Positions 25,478-34,442 are shown, numbered from the stretch's first letter. The stretch: DNA of 64,000 nucleotides from Rhodobacter sp. (GCA_016704435.1 JADJAB010000014.1:1-64000), one strand, 5' to 3'. A program made the numbers and translations. Notes: generated by a model not told the origin, from the sequence alone.

Positions 25478-26389
25478 AACATGCTGGCGCGGCTGGAGAT
25501 CCGCCATCTGGCGGTGCTGCAGGCATTGGCGCGCTGGCAATCGGCGACGGCGGCAGCCGATCACCTTGGCATCACCTCGTCGGCGATTTCTCACCGCTTG
25601 CGCGAGGCGGAACGGCGGTTGGGCATCCATCTGACCACGCGGGTCGGCAGCGGCCTGCGGCTGACCGAGGCGGGACACCGGCTGGGCCAGTCGGCAACCC
25701 GCATCCTGGACGAGTTGGGCCGTGCCGAGATCGACGCCGCCCGCATCGGGCGCGGTGTGGGGTCGGTGGTCCGGCTGGGGGTCGGCACCTACAGCATCTA
25801 CAACTGGCTGCCGCGTTTCATGCGCGAAGTGGAAAGCCGCTATCCGGAAACCAAGCTGGAGGTGGTGGGCGAAGCGACCCATCATCCGCTGGCGCATCTG
25901 CGCGAAGAGGCCGTCGATATCCTGCTGCTGCCGGGCCAGATCACCGAACGCGGGGTCGTCGCCCTGCCCAGCCTGCAGGACGAACTCGTTTGCGTGATGG
26001 CACCGGGCCACCGGCTGGCCGGCCGTATCAGCATCGAAGCGGCCGATCTTGGCGACGAGACCCATGTGACCTACAGCTCCGAGATCCTGCCGGGGTTCGA
26101 ATACGACGCTTTCTTCCGGCCGGGCGGGCATTATCCGAAACGGCTGATGAACATAGCCCTGCCCGAGGCGGTGATGGAACTGGTCGCCGCCGGCCTGGGA
26201 ATTTCCATCCTGTCGGAATGGGTCGTGCGTCCGCGCCTGCTGCGGGGCGAACTGGTGTCGGTCCGGCTGACCCGGTCGGGGTTGCCGCTGCCCTGGCATG
26301 TGGTGCTGCGCGAAGAAGACTGCACGGGCGGCGAGCGGCACGAGGTGGCGAAGGCGCTGGCCCAGTGGCTGGCAGCGGTGAAGGCCTAG
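25463..26389 (+). CDS. LysR-family regulator (MetR-like), divergent from MttB operon
   Basis: This protein of about 308 residues has an N-terminal HTH (IRHLAVLQALARWQSATAAA, DHLGITSSAISHRLREAERR) and a wing (LTTRVGSGLRLTEAGHRLG), followed by the periplasmic-binding-like effector domain. The sequence is closest in style to MetR/HTH_1 regulators. A TTG at 25463 extends the frame; ATG at 25481 is the alternative start and leaves the inverted repeat at 25463-25477 outside the coding region. An AGGG-type ribosome-binding site precedes the TTG. It likely activates the divergent ADC/FAD/MttB operon in response to its substrate. Confidence 0.88.
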   Translation: MSNSQNMLARLEIRHLAVLQALARWQSATAAADHLGITSSAISHRLREAERRLGIHLTTRVGSGLRLTEAGHRLGQSATRILDELGRAEIDAARIGRGVGSVVRLGVGTYSIYNWLPRFMREVESRYPETKLEVVGEATHHPLAHLREEAVDILLLPGQITERGVVALPSLQDELVCVMAPGHRLAGRISIEAADLGDETHVTYSSEILPGFEYDAFFRPGGHYPKRLMNIALPEAVMELVAAGLGISILSEWVVRPRLLRGELVSVRLTRSGLPLPWHVVLREEDCTGGERHEVAKALAQWLAAVKA

Positions 26390-26415
26390 GTCCGGGCCCC
26401 CACGCCGTGGCGGGC

Positions 26416-26435
26416 CAGCCGCGGTGTGGCGGCTG
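26416..26435. terminator. Hairpin between convergent LysR and binding-protein genes
   Basis: CAGCCGC, a 6-nt loop and GCGGCTG form a 7-bp GC stem in the 64-bp gap between the convergent genes ending at 26389 and 26454. This position suits a bidirectional terminator. No T-run is present. Confidence 0.45.
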
Positions 26436-26453
26436 ACCCTTCACTGGCCGCGA

Positions 26454-27983
26454 TCAGTCGACGAAGCCGACGTTTTCCATGTGCAGGCTGAGCGTCGGCG
26501 AAATCGCCGATCCTGCCACGTTCCTGTTCATCAGGTAGTTCAGCGTCTCGAAATGGGCAAAGACGATCGGGGCCTCGGCGGTGACGATGCCGCGGATCTG
26601 GCGGTAGAGGTCCATGCGCTCGGCCACATCGACGCTGGCTGCCGCCTTGTCGATCAGCGCATCCACCTCGGCATTGGCATAGGCGGTGGTGTTGATCGGC
26701 CCGCCCGAGCGGATGACCAGCGAATAGAAGTTGTCGGGGTCGATGGTGCGTTCCTGGTAGGCGCTGGTGATCTGGTAGTTGCCGCTGACGAAGGCGTCAT
26801 ACCAGACCGAGACATCGACGGCGCTGATGGCCATGTCGATGCCGACGGCGCGCAGGGCCTCGCGCACCACCTGGCCGGTTTTCAGGAGTTCCGGATATTG
26901 CGACAGGCCAAGGTATTCGATGGCCAGACCGTCGGGATAGCCCGCTTCGGCCAGCAGGGCCTTGGCGGCCTCGACGTCCTGTGCGGCCCCGAAAACCCCG
27001 GTGTCGTCATACCAGGGCGATCCGGTCGGCACCTCGATCAGCCCCAGTTCGCCGGTGCCAAGATAGGCCAGGTCACGGATGTCGGCGCGGCTGATCGCCA
27101 GCGCCACCGCCTGCCGCACCTTGACGTTGTCAAAGGGTGCCACGGCGGTATTGAGCGCCAGGAAATCGGGAATGCCCGCCACCGGGCTGCTGACATAGGT
27201 AAAGCGCGGGTCGTCCTTGAGGATCGGCACCTGATGCAGCGGGATCGCATCGACCCAGTCAAGCTCTCCGGCGGCCAGCCCGTCGATCCGGCTTTGATCG
27301 ACCAAGAGGAAGCGGAAGGTCACGCTGTCGAGATGCGGCAGGCCGGGCTTGAAGTAGCTGGGGTTCTTTTGCAGCGTGATATGGTCGCCCTGCATCCACT
27401 CGACAAAGGTGAAGGGCCCGGTGCCGACCGGGTTGCGGGCCGGATCACCGCTTTCGATCGCAGCGCGGTTCACGATCTGGCCGTTGGTGGCGAGGTTGGT
27501 CAGGAACGGCCCGAACGGCGATTTCAGGCGAAAGGTGACGGTCTTGGCATCGGGCGTCTCGATGCTGTCGATCTGCGCGTAAAGACCGGCGTAGCCGCTG
27601 GCCGTCGCCGGATCGAGAATGCGCTCGAAGCTGTATTTCACGTCGGCCGAGGTGAAGGCCTCGCCGTTGTGAAAGCTGACGCCCTCGGCCAGCGTGAAGG
27701 TCCAGGTGGTGGGGTCGTCCTGGGTCCAGGCGGTGGCGAGGTCGGGGATGAAATTGCCGTCGGCGTCCAAGTCGATCAGTTTCGAGAAGATCCCCTCGTA
27801 GACCTGCGCGCCGGTGTAGATCGTCGAGGTTGCGGGGTCGAGAACGTCGGGCTCACCAGTCAGCGCGGCGCGCAGGTCGCCGCCCTGGCGGAAGCTCTGG
27901 GCAAAGGCGGAACGGGGCAGGGTGGTGGCGAGGGCGAGGGCTGCGGCAGACTGGCCAAAGCGGCGGCGGGTAAGATGGGTCAT
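26454..27983 (-). CDS. ABC transporter substrate-binding protein (SBP_bac_5), Tat-exported
   Basis: This 509-residue protein has a twin-arginine leader (THLTRRRFGQSAAALALATT) with a cleavage site near SAFAQS. The family-5 landmarks are present: GEPDVLDPATSTIYTGAQVY, WTFTLAEGVSFHNGEAFTSA, NPVGTGPFTFVEWMQGDHIT and YLGLSQYPELLKTGQ. It binds peptides, opines or related ligands in the periplasm. It is the last gene of an operon that runs M20 peptidase, GntR, DppB, DppC, DppD, DppF, alpha/beta hydrolase, binding protein. It is therefore the natural ligand receptor for the Dpp-type transporter at 28.8-32.2 kb. Confidence 0.92.
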   Translation of the reverse strand: MTHLTRRRFGQSAAALALATTLPRSAFAQSFRQGGDLRAALTGEPDVLDPATSTIYTGAQVYEGIFSKLIDLDADGNFIPDLATAWTQDDPTTWTFTLAEGVSFHNGEAFTSADVKYSFERILDPATASGYAGLYAQIDSIETPDAKTVTFRLKSPFGPFLTNLATNGQIVNRAAIESGDPARNPVGTGPFTFVEWMQGDHITLQKNPSYFKPGLPHLDSVTFRFLLVDQSRIDGLAAGELDWVDAIPLHQVPILKDDPRFTYVSSPVAGIPDFLALNTAVAPFDNVKVRQAVALAISRADIRDLAYLGTGELGLIEVPTGSPWYDDTGVFGAAQDVEAAKALLAEAGYPDGLAIEYLGLSQYPELLKTGQVVREALRAVGIDMAISAVDVSVWYDAFVSGNYQITSAYQERTIDPDNFYSLVIRSGGPINTTAYANAEVDALIDKAAASVDVAERMDLYRQIRGIVTAEAPIVFAHFETLNYLMNRNVAGSAISPTLSLHMENVGFVD

Positions 27984-28002
27984 GTCGGGGTCCTTTCGGG
28001 GA

Positions 28003-28803
28003 TCAATGCTTGGCGATGAAAGCGAGGAAGGCGGCGTTGAACGGCTCGGGGGTTTCCCACAGGCAAGCGTGGCCGCCGGAGGTGGTTTGCCACGTGGCAC
28101 CCGGGATCGCCGCGTGCAGCCGTTTCGACAGACGGACCGGGATCAGGATGTCTTCCTCGCCGGCCAGCACCAGGGTCGGCACCTTGATCGCCTTCGCGCG
28201 GGCCAGCGCGTCATGCTTCTGGATCACGTTCAGCTGCGACAGATAAGCATCCACCGTCATCGGCAGACCTGCCATCGCCTCGGCAAACTCGGCCGCCTCG
28301 TCGGGGCGATCTTCGAAGAACGGGCCGGTGAAGGCCCAAAGGGCTACGTCGCGCATCACGAAGGGCACGTCGATCTTGCGGGCGATGTCGGCCCACATGG
28401 CGAACATGGTCTGGCAGAACGGATCGGCCACGCCATAGGTGCAGGCCAGGGTGACGGATTTCAGATCGCCCGGATAGGCCAGCGCATATTCCTGCGCGAT
28501 CATGCCGCCCATCGACACCCCCATCAGGTGGAAGCCGGTGATCTTCAGCTGGTCTACCAGCGCCTTGGCATCGTCGGCCATCTGACGCGAGGTATAGGCC
28601 CCGGCGGGCTTGTCCGAGGCGCCGATGCCGCGGTTGTCGAAGCTGAGAACGCGGTAGCCGGCATCGACCAGCGCCGGGGTCTGGAACCCCCAGGAGGCTA
28701 GATCGTCGGCAAGGCCGTTGATCAGCACGATGGTGCCTTTCGTGCCGCTGTCACCGTCGATCTGGTAGTTGAGGGTTATGCCGTTGGCTTTGGTGGTGGG
28801 CAT
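28003..28803 (-). CDS. Alpha/beta-fold hydrolase
   Basis: This 266-residue hydrolase has the oxyanion stretch IVLINGLADDLASWG, the nucleophile elbow GVSMGGMIAQEYAL (Ser near residue 97), an acid in LVLAGEEDILIPVR and the catalytic His in TSGGHACLWETPE. The fold resembles the carboxylesterase/lactonase/3-oxoadipate enol-lactonase group. It sits between the transporter ATPase and its binding protein, so it probably acts on the imported compound as an ester, lactone or amide hydrolase. The exact reaction is unknown. Confidence 0.88.
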   Translation of the reverse strand: MPTTKANGITLNYQIDGDSGTKGTIVLINGLADDLASWGFQTPALVDAGYRVLSFDNRGIGASDKPAGAYTSRQMADDAKALVDQLKITGFHLMGVSMGGMIAQEYALAYPGDLKSVTLACTYGVADPFCQTMFAMWADIARKIDVPFVMRDVALWAFTGPFFEDRPDEAAEFAEAMAGLPMTVDAYLSQLNVIQKHDALARAKAIKVPTLVLAGEEDILIPVRLSKRLHAAIPGATWQTTSGGHACLWETPEPFNAAFLAFIAKH

Positions 28804-28815
28804 GGGGAGTCTCCT

Positions 28816-29610
28816 TCAGCTTTGGGGTTCGGGAAGCCGCGGGATCGCGGCCAGCAGGGTTCGGGTGTAGTCGTGGCGGGGCGCGTGCATCACCTGGTCG
28901 GTGGTGCCCTGTTCGACCAGCACGCCGCGGGTCATCACCGCGATGTCGTCGCTGACATGCTCGACGACGCCAAGGTCGTGGGTGATGAAGACGAAGGCGA
29001 CGCCAAGGTCGCGTTGCAGGTCCATGAAGAGGTTGAGAACCTGCGCCTGCACGCTCATGTCCAGCGCGCTGACCGGCTCATCCGCGACGATCAGTTCCGG
29101 TTCGCTGGCCAGTGCGGCGGCGATGGCAACGCGCTGGCGCTGGCCGCCCGACAGGTGCGTCGGCAGGCGGCTGGCCAGCGCCGGGTCAAGGCCGACGCGG
29201 GCAAAAAGGTCGCGGGTGCGGGCCATGCGGTCGGCGGGGGTGCCGATGCGGTAGCAGTCCAGCGCCTCGCGAACGCTGCGGCCGACCGGCCAGCGCGGGT
29301 CGAGGCTGCCCCAGGGGTCCTGGAACACCGGCTGCAACCGGCGGCGGAAGGCGCGCAGGGCGGGGCCGCGAAGGCCGGTGATCTCGGTGCCGTCGAAGAT
29401 GACACTGCCGCTGTCGGGCGTGGCAAGGCCAAGGATGCAGCGGCCGAGGGTGCTTTTGCCGCTGCCGCTTTCGCCGACAAGGCCCAGCGTCCGGCCGCGC
29501 CCGACCGACAGCGACACATCGTTCACGGCGGCGACATGGCGGCGTGCCCAGGGCGGGCCGCCGGCGGCATAGGTCTTGGTCAGCTGGGTGACGCGCAGAA
29601 GATCAGCCAT
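28816..29610 (-). CDS. Peptide-type ABC importer ATPase (DppF/OppF-like), system 1
   Basis: This 264-residue ATPase shows Walker A GESGSGKSTL near residue 44, signature LSGGQRQRVAIAAAL, Walker B LIVADEPVSALD and switch His in FVFITHDLGVVEHVSD. It lacks the usual extended oligopeptide-binding C-terminal tail with the Cys-rich motif, ending soon after HDYTRTLLAAIP. It overlaps the upstream DppD-like gene by 8 bp. It forms the ATPase pair of the importer for the binding protein at 26454-27983. Confidence 0.93.
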   Translation of the reverse strand: MADLLRVTQLTKTYAAGGPPWARRHVAAVNDVSLSVGRGRTLGLVGESGSGKSTLGRCILGLATPDSGSVIFDGTEITGLRGPALRAFRRRLQPVFQDPWGSLDPRWPVGRSVREALDCYRIGTPADRMARTRDLFARVGLDPALASRLPTHLSGGQRQRVAIAAALASEPELIVADEPVSALDMSVQAQVLNLFMDLQRDLGVAFVFITHDLGVVEHVSDDIAVMTRGVLVEQGTTDQVMHAPRHDYTRTLLAAIPRLPEPQS

Positions 29611-30460
29611 GGCGCTGCTCCGCCGCGCGAAGGCTTTCGACGCTCCATTCGGCGGGGATCACCGGCAGGCGGCTGCCGCGCGGCGCGCCGACAGGGTTCG
29701 CGGCCAAGAGGGCGCGGGTATAGGGGTGCTGCGGCGCATGAAACAGATCGCGCGTCTCGGCCAGTTCCAGGAGCTTGCCGCCATGCATGACGCCGACCCG
29801 GTCGCAGACCTGCCCGACCACGCCAAGGTCATGGGTGATCAGAAGGACCGTGGTGCCATGACCGCGCCGCAGCGCGCCGATCAGCGCCAGCACCTGCGCC
29901 TGAATGGTGACATCCAGCGCCGTTGTCGGCTCGTCCGCGATCAGCAGCTGCGGGTCGTTGGCCAGCGCCGCCGCAATGACGATGCGCTGCCGCATGCCGC
30001 CGGAAAACCGGTGCGGCGGGTCACGGTAGCGGCGGGCGGCGTCGGGGATGCCGACCTCGACCATAAGTGCTGTGGCGCGGGCACGAGCCTCGGCGCGGCT
30101 GACGGGATGATGGGCGCGGATGGTCTCGGCCACCTGGTCACCCACCGGCCAGGTCGGGTCGAGGCTGGCAGAGGCGTCCTGCACGATCATCGCCGCGGTG
30201 TTGCCCCGGACGCGGCGCAGATCGGCCTCGGCAAGGCCGATCATCTCTCGCCCGGCAAGGGTGATGCTGCCGCTGATCCGCGCATGGGCGGGCAGCAGGC
30301 CAAGGATCGCGGCGGCCAGCGTGCTCTTGCCGCTGCCGCTTTCGCCGACCAGACCGAAGATCTCGCCCTTGTCGATGCTCAGCGTGACTCCTGCAACGGC
30401 GGGGCGGGCCTGCGCACCGAAGCTGACCGACAGGTCGGCAAGGCTGACCAGCGTCGTCAT
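29603..30460 (-). CDS. Peptide-type ABC importer ATPase (DppD/OppD-like), system 1
   Basis: This 285-residue ATPase has Walker A GESGSGKSTLAAAILG near residue 40, signature FSGGMRQRIVIAAALAND, Walker B LLIADEPTTALDVTIQAQVL and VLLITHDLGVV. The start at 30460 (MTTLVSLADLSV) overlaps the restored stop of the permease gene by 4 bp. The same frame stays open far upstream through a frameshifted permease, so the start was fixed by homology and coupling rather than by frame length. The C-terminal tail is short (VESLRAAEQRHG). Confidence 0.92.
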   Translation of the reverse strand: MTTLVSLADLSVSFGAQARPAVAGVTLSIDKGEIFGLVGESGSGKSTLAAAILGLLPAHARISGSITLAGREMIGLAEADLRRVRGNTAAMIVQDASASLDPTWPVGDQVAETIRAHHPVSRAEARARATALMVEVGIPDAARRYRDPPHRFSGGMRQRIVIAAALANDPQLLIADEPTTALDVTIQAQVLALIGALRRGHGTTVLLITHDLGVVGQVCDRVGVMHGGKLLELAETRDLFHAPQHPYTRALLAANPVGAPRGSRLPVIPAEWSVESLRAAEQRHG

Positions 30461-31272
30461 TCCGCCACCCCCTTCGGGTCGAAGGCGCGGCGCAGCCCTT
30501 CGCCCAGGAGCGTGAAGGCCAGAACGGCCAGAACGATGGCAAGGCCGGGGAAAACCTCGACCCAGGGGGCGACGGTCAGCACGTCGCGCCCTTCGGCCAG
30601 CATGCCGCCCAGCGACGGGGTCGGTGGCTGCGCCGAGCCAAGAGAGCTGAGGTCCCGCTTCCAGTTGGAGCGCGAAGGCGCCAAGGATCGAGGCCTGCAC
30701 GATCACCGGGCCAAGCGCGTTGGGCGCGACATGGCCAAGCAGCACCCGCAGGTGACTGGCCCCGCGCGCCCGCGCCCCGGCGACGAATTCGTGGCGGGTG
30801 ACGACAAGCGTGCTGGTGCGCATGACCCGCGCAAGGATCGGCAGGTAGATGACGGCGATGGCCAGCGTGGCGACAATGCTGCCGGGGCCGAGGATGGCGA
30901 TGAAGGTGATCGCCAGCAGCATCGCCGGCAGCACCAGGATCATGTCCAGCGTTCGCGAAATGGCGCTGTCCACCCAGGCCCCGAAATAGCCCGCCACAAG
31001 GCCAAGCGGCACTGCCAGCACCAGCGAGATCGCCACGGCGGCCAGCGACACCGCCAGGCTGACGCGCAAGCCGTGGATCACCCGGCTCAGCACATCGCGG
31101 CCCAGCACGTCCGAGCCGAAGGGATGGGCGAGGGTCGGCGCGCCCATCACGCGGCTGGGTTCAAACGCCTCGGGGTCGTAGGGGGCGACCCAGGGCGCGG
31201 CAGTCGCGACCAGCGCCAGCAGGCAAACAGCAGCCCGCCGGCAAGGATCAGGCGCTGCGGCGCGGCGATCAT
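30457..31272 (-). pseudogene. Peptide-type ABC permease (DppC/OppC-like), system 1, two frameshifts
   Basis: The three frame segments assemble into a DppC-type permease of about 271 residues. The first runs from ATG 31272 (MIAAPQRLILAGGLLFAC) and needs a one-base correction at about 31217-31224. The middle piece carries HPFGSDVLGRDVLSRVIHG and the EAA-type loop EFVAGARARGASHLRVLLGH. A second shift near 30650-30655 leads to SSLGSAQPPTPSLGGMLAEG and the end FDPKGVAE. The restored ends overlap both neighbours by 4 bp (ATGA), a strong sign that the assembled gene is right. As read, the transporter lacks this subunit, unless the two shifts are sequence errors. Confidence 0.85.
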
Positions 31273-32226
31273 TCCCGTGCCCCGTCGGAAACGCGCGGAT
31301 CAAGCCAGCCGACGATCAGGTCGGTCAGCAGCGAGATCACGATGAAGATCGTCGCGATCGCCAGCACGCCGACCTGCACGGTGGGATAGTTGCGCTGGTT
31401 GATCCCGGTGACGACCAGCCGCCCGACGCCGGGCAGGGCGAACAGCGTCTCGATGATGATAGCACCACCCAAGAGGACGCCGACCTGGATGCCGATCACC
31501 GTCACGATCGACGGCCCGGCATTGCGCAGCACATGGCCGTAGAGAATGCGCCGGTCGGACAGCCCCTTGGCGCGCAGGAAGGTGACAAAGGGCCGGTCCA
31601 GCACCGCAGAAACCGCACCGCGGGTGGTGCGCAGGATATAGGCCGCCTCGCCCACTGCCAGCGTCAGCACCGGCAGCGTCATGTAGCGCAGGTTGCCCAA
31701 GGGATTGTCGGCAAAGGGGACATAGCCGGAAGGCGGCAGCCACATCAGCGTGCCGGCAAAGACCAGCACCAGCATGATCCCCAGCCAGAAGTCGGGGACG
31801 CTGACGCCGAACGACAAAGCCTTCGGTCAGCCGGCGGGTCCACTTGCCCCCCGTCGCGGCGCGCACCCCCATGGGCACGCCGACCACGACCGCCAGCAGC
31901 ATCGCAAGGCCGGTCAGTTCGAACGTGACGGGCAGGCGCTGTGCCAAGAGTTCCGACAGCGGCGCGTGGCTGACGATGTCCTGCCCCAGGTCGCCCTGCA
32001 GCAGCTTGCCGAGCCAACTCAGATACTGGCTGACCAGCGGCTGGTCGAGGCCAAGCTGATGGCGCAGTTCGGCCACGTTGGCGTCGGTGGCGCGAAAGCC
32101 CAGCATGGTGCGCACCGGATCGCCCGGCACCAGACGAATGATCAGGAACACCAGCAGCGACATCGCCAGCAGCACCGGGATGGTGATCAGGATGCGGCGA
32201 AGGATGAAGACAAGCTGGCGGCTCAT
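31269..32226 (-). pseudogene. Peptide-type ABC permease (DppB/OppB-like), system 1, one frameshift
   Basis: The N-terminal half (MSRQLVFILRRILITIPVLL, LVPGDPVRTMLGFRATDANV, GVPMGVRAATGG) and the C-terminal half are in different frames. The C-terminal half carries LSFGVSVPDFWLGIMLVLVF, the EAA loop FLRAKGLSDRRILYGHVLRN and ALPGVGRLVVTGINQRNYPT. They join at about 31818-31826, where one base seems missing. Together they make about 319 residues, the normal length. The start at 32226 overlaps the GntR stop and the end overlaps the DppC start, so translation of the whole operon is coupled. Confidence 0.86.
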
Positions 32227-32948
32227 GTCTTTCCCCCGGCCCGTTTCACAAGCTTTCGCATTAGTGTCTCGGTCAGGGTGAAGTGGACGGCGGCGATGGC
32301 GGCGGCATCGTCGGCACGGCGTTCGGTCACGGCGGCGACAAGGTCCTGGTGCTGGGTAATGGCGATCCGGCGCACCGCGTCGGTATAGGGCTCGGCGCCA
32401 AGGTTGAGGCTGATCTTGGTGCGCAGGTCCATCGAGATGTCGACAAGGATCGGGGTCTGTGTGGCCGTCGCGATGGCCCGGTGCAGCGCCGCGTCGGCGC
32501 GGCGCGATGCGTCGTGATCGGGCGCCGCCAGATAGGCGGCAAGGGCTGCGTCGATCGCCTCGATATCGGCGGGGCGGTGCCGTTCGGCGGCGGTGCGGGC
32601 GATCAGCGGCTCGATCAGGGTGCGGGCGTCGAAAATCTGTTCGAACGCAGCCCAGTTGTCGATCAGTTGCCGCTGCACATGGCCCTGCGACTGCGGCCCC
32701 CAGTCGGCGCGGACGAAGTAGCCGCCGTTGCGGCCGCGCCGCACCGAGAGATAGCCGGTCTCGGTCAACTGCTTCAGCCCGTCGCGCACGGTGCTGCGCG
32801 ATACGCCCAGCCGCTCGGCCAGCTCGCGTTCGGTGGGCAGTTGCTGGCCCGGAACGTAAAGGCCAAGGGCGACGGCGGTCACCAGCTTGTCGACCACCGC
32901 ATCGGCGACCGGACGGGTGACGATGGGGGCGCCAAGGTCCGCTTTCAT
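32223..32948 (-). CDS. GntR-family regulator (FadR/FCD subfamily)
   Basis: This 241-residue protein has a winged HTH at residues about 20-85 (PTERELAERLGVSRSTVRDG, LKQLTETGYLSVRRGRNGGY) and an all-helical FCD effector domain behind it (ARTLIEPLIARTAAERH, histidine-containing metal/ligand site in ALHRAIATATQTP). It is embedded in the operon between M20 peptidase and DppB, with 4-bp overlaps on both sides. The regulator is thus co-expressed with the transporter it presumably controls. A tandem ATACC element upstream of the M20 gene is a possible target. Confidence 0.92.
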   Translation of the reverse strand: MKADLGAPIVTRPVADAVVDKLVTAVALGLYVPGQQLPTERELAERLGVSRSTVRDGLKQLTETGYLSVRRGRNGGYFVRADWGPQSQGHVQRQLIDNWAAFEQIFDARTLIEPLIARTAAERHRPADIEAIDAALAAYLAAPDHDASRRADAALHRAIATATQTPILVDISMDLRTKISLNLGAEPYTDAVRRIAITQHQDLVAAVTERRADDAAAIAAVHFTLTETLMRKLVKRAGGKT

Positions 32949-34198
32949 GGCATCGCCCCGGGCCGGAACCGCATCAGGATGAACCGCGCCAGCGTGCGTG
33001 CGGCGTCGACGATGCTTTGCAGGTCCACGGATTCGTCGATGCCGTGCAGATCGTGGCCGGTGGCGCCGAAACAGATCGCCGGCGTAGCAAAGTCGTTGAG
33101 GTAGATGCGCGCATCGGTGGTGCTGCCGACCGTGTAGGCGACGGGTGCGGTGCCGTGGGCGGCGTGGTGTGCTGCGGCAAGATCACGGGCCAGCGGGCTG
33201 TCCTTGTCCAGCAGATAACCGCGGGCGCGCAAGCCGGTCAGCGTGACTTCCGGCTGGAGCGGGAAGTCGGAATCGGCCTCGGCACATTCGGCGATCACCC
33301 GGCGCACTTCGGCCTCGGCCCGGTCCGGCGTCCAGGCGCGGGGATAGCCAAGCCGCAAGCCGAAGCGCGCACTTGACGGCACGGTCGAGGTCCAGTCGCC
33401 GGCATTGAGCCGCCCGAGATTGACGTTGTAGGGATGCGCGTCGGTGGACATGCTGGGTTCGGGCGTTGTGCGGGCCAGATCGGCCGCCCAATCGCGCAGG
33501 CGCGCGGTGATCCGCATCCCCAGGTCGATGGCGTTGACGTTGCGGTGGGCGGATTCGGCGTGGCCCGAGCGGGCAATGACATTGACCGCGATCCACAGCA
33601 CGCCGACGCCGCCGAGCAGCAAGTCCAATCCGGTCGGCTCCAGCACCACCACTTCGGGGGCGATGGCGCCCTGGGTGGCGGCGATCAGCGCGCCATTGCC
33701 GGTGCATTCTTCTTCGACGACGGCGACGAAACCGATGCGTTGGCGACTGAAAAGGTCCGGCACCGTTTTGCGCAGCGCCCGAAGCGCCAGCATCCCCACC
33801 GCAAAGCCGCTTTTCATGTCAGCGGCACCGCGCCCGCACATCCGCCCGCCCCGGATTTGCGGCTCGAACGGCGGCGAGGTCCAGAGCGCGGGGGTCTCGG
33901 CCGGCACCACGTCCATATGGCCATTCAGCAGCAGGTGCAGCGGCCCCTCACCGGGGCTGGCGGCCAGCACCTGAAAGCGGTCGGTGGTGGTCGGGGCGAT
34001 GCCGGCGCTTGGGTCGGCGACCGGGCCTCCGGGGAAGGGCAGGCGGGTCGTGGACAGCCCGAGTGATTCGGCCTCGGCGGCGAAGATGTTCAGGGCTTCC
34101 TGCTCGATTCCGGCCACACTTTGGGCACGCACCAAGTTGGCGAGAAAGGCAAAAGCCGCCCCGGCGCCCGCGTCGATGGCTGCATCAAGATGGTCCAG
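32945..34198 (-). CDS. M20-family metallopeptidase (ArgE/DapE-like)
   Basis: This protein of about 417 residues has the dinuclear-metal signatures LLNGHMDVVPAETPALWTSP (His/Asp), GRGAADMKSGFAVG and VEEECTGNGALI (catalytic Glu pair), a dimerisation lid (SGHAESAHRNVNAID), and a C-terminal metal His in GATGHDLHGIDESVD. It would hydrolyse N-acyl amino acids, peptides or succinyl-type amides in the cytoplasm. No ATG fits the conserved start. A CTG at 34198 sits 7 nt after a strong GGGGAGGGG ribosome-binding site and is my choice; an ATG at 34351 would add 51 atypical residues. It is the first gene of the importer operon. Confidence 0.85.
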   Translation of the reverse strand: MDHLDAAIDAGAGAAFAFLANLVRAQSVAGIEQEALNIFAAEAESLGLSTTRLPFPGGPVADPSAGIAPTTTDRFQVLAASPGEGPLHLLLNGHMDVVPAETPALWTSPPFEPQIRGGRMCGRGAADMKSGFAVGMLALRALRKTVPDLFSRQRIGFVAVVEEECTGNGALIAATQGAIAPEVVVLEPTGLDLLLGGVGVLWIAVNVIARSGHAESAHRNVNAIDLGMRITARLRDWAADLARTTPEPSMSTDAHPYNVNLGRLNAGDWTSTVPSSARFGLRLGYPRAWTPDRAEAEVRRVIAECAEADSDFPLQPEVTLTGLRARGYLLDKDSPLARDLAAAHHAAHGTAPVAYTVGSTTDARIYLNDFATPAICFGATGHDLHGIDESVDLQSIVDAARTLARFILMRFRPGAMP

Positions 34199-34234
34199 CG
34201 TACCCCTCCCCAAAAGGTTTAATGTCTGATCCTT

Positions 34235-34246
34235 ATACCAAATACC
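34235..34246. promoter_or_regulatory. Tandem ATACC-AA-ATACC element in the divergent promoter
   Basis: Two direct ATACC half-sites lie 37 bp upstream of the M20 operon start and about 200 bp upstream of the divergent iminopeptidase operon. On the other strand they read GGTAT-TT-GGTAT, resembling half-sites of FCD-type GntR operators. A candidate site for the GntR protein encoded in the operon. Confidence 0.3.
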
Positions 34247-34321
34247 GTGATCTGTAAACGCAACGGCGCGGACGTCCGATGACGCGGCGGCAGCCGGGGG
34301 CGGACCGTACGACCAGTGCGC

Positions 34322-34351
34322 TTGACAGGGCGTCTCATTCGCGTCCAGCAT
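34322..34351 (+). promoter_or_regulatory. Possible sigma-70 promoter for the iminopeptidase/importer-2 operon
   Basis: A perfect TTGACA at 34322-34327 is followed after about 18 bp by a weak -10 (CAGCAT). It is on the correct strand and about 90 bp upstream of the start at 34443. The -10 is poor, so confidence is low. Confidence 0.3.
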
Positions 34352-34442
34352 TCGGGCAGTTGAGACTTTTCTTCATCCAGTTGCAGTTCATTGGCGGGCT
34401 CCCCCGGGGTGTCTTGCCGGGCAAGTCGTGGGAGGTCGTCAC

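Noticed and set aside
24539..26341. 600-codon open frame on the minus strand extending the ADC-like gene through the LysR gene
   Set aside because: Only the last 269 codons show family similarity; the upstream part is antisense to an intact LysR gene and includes the promoter region.
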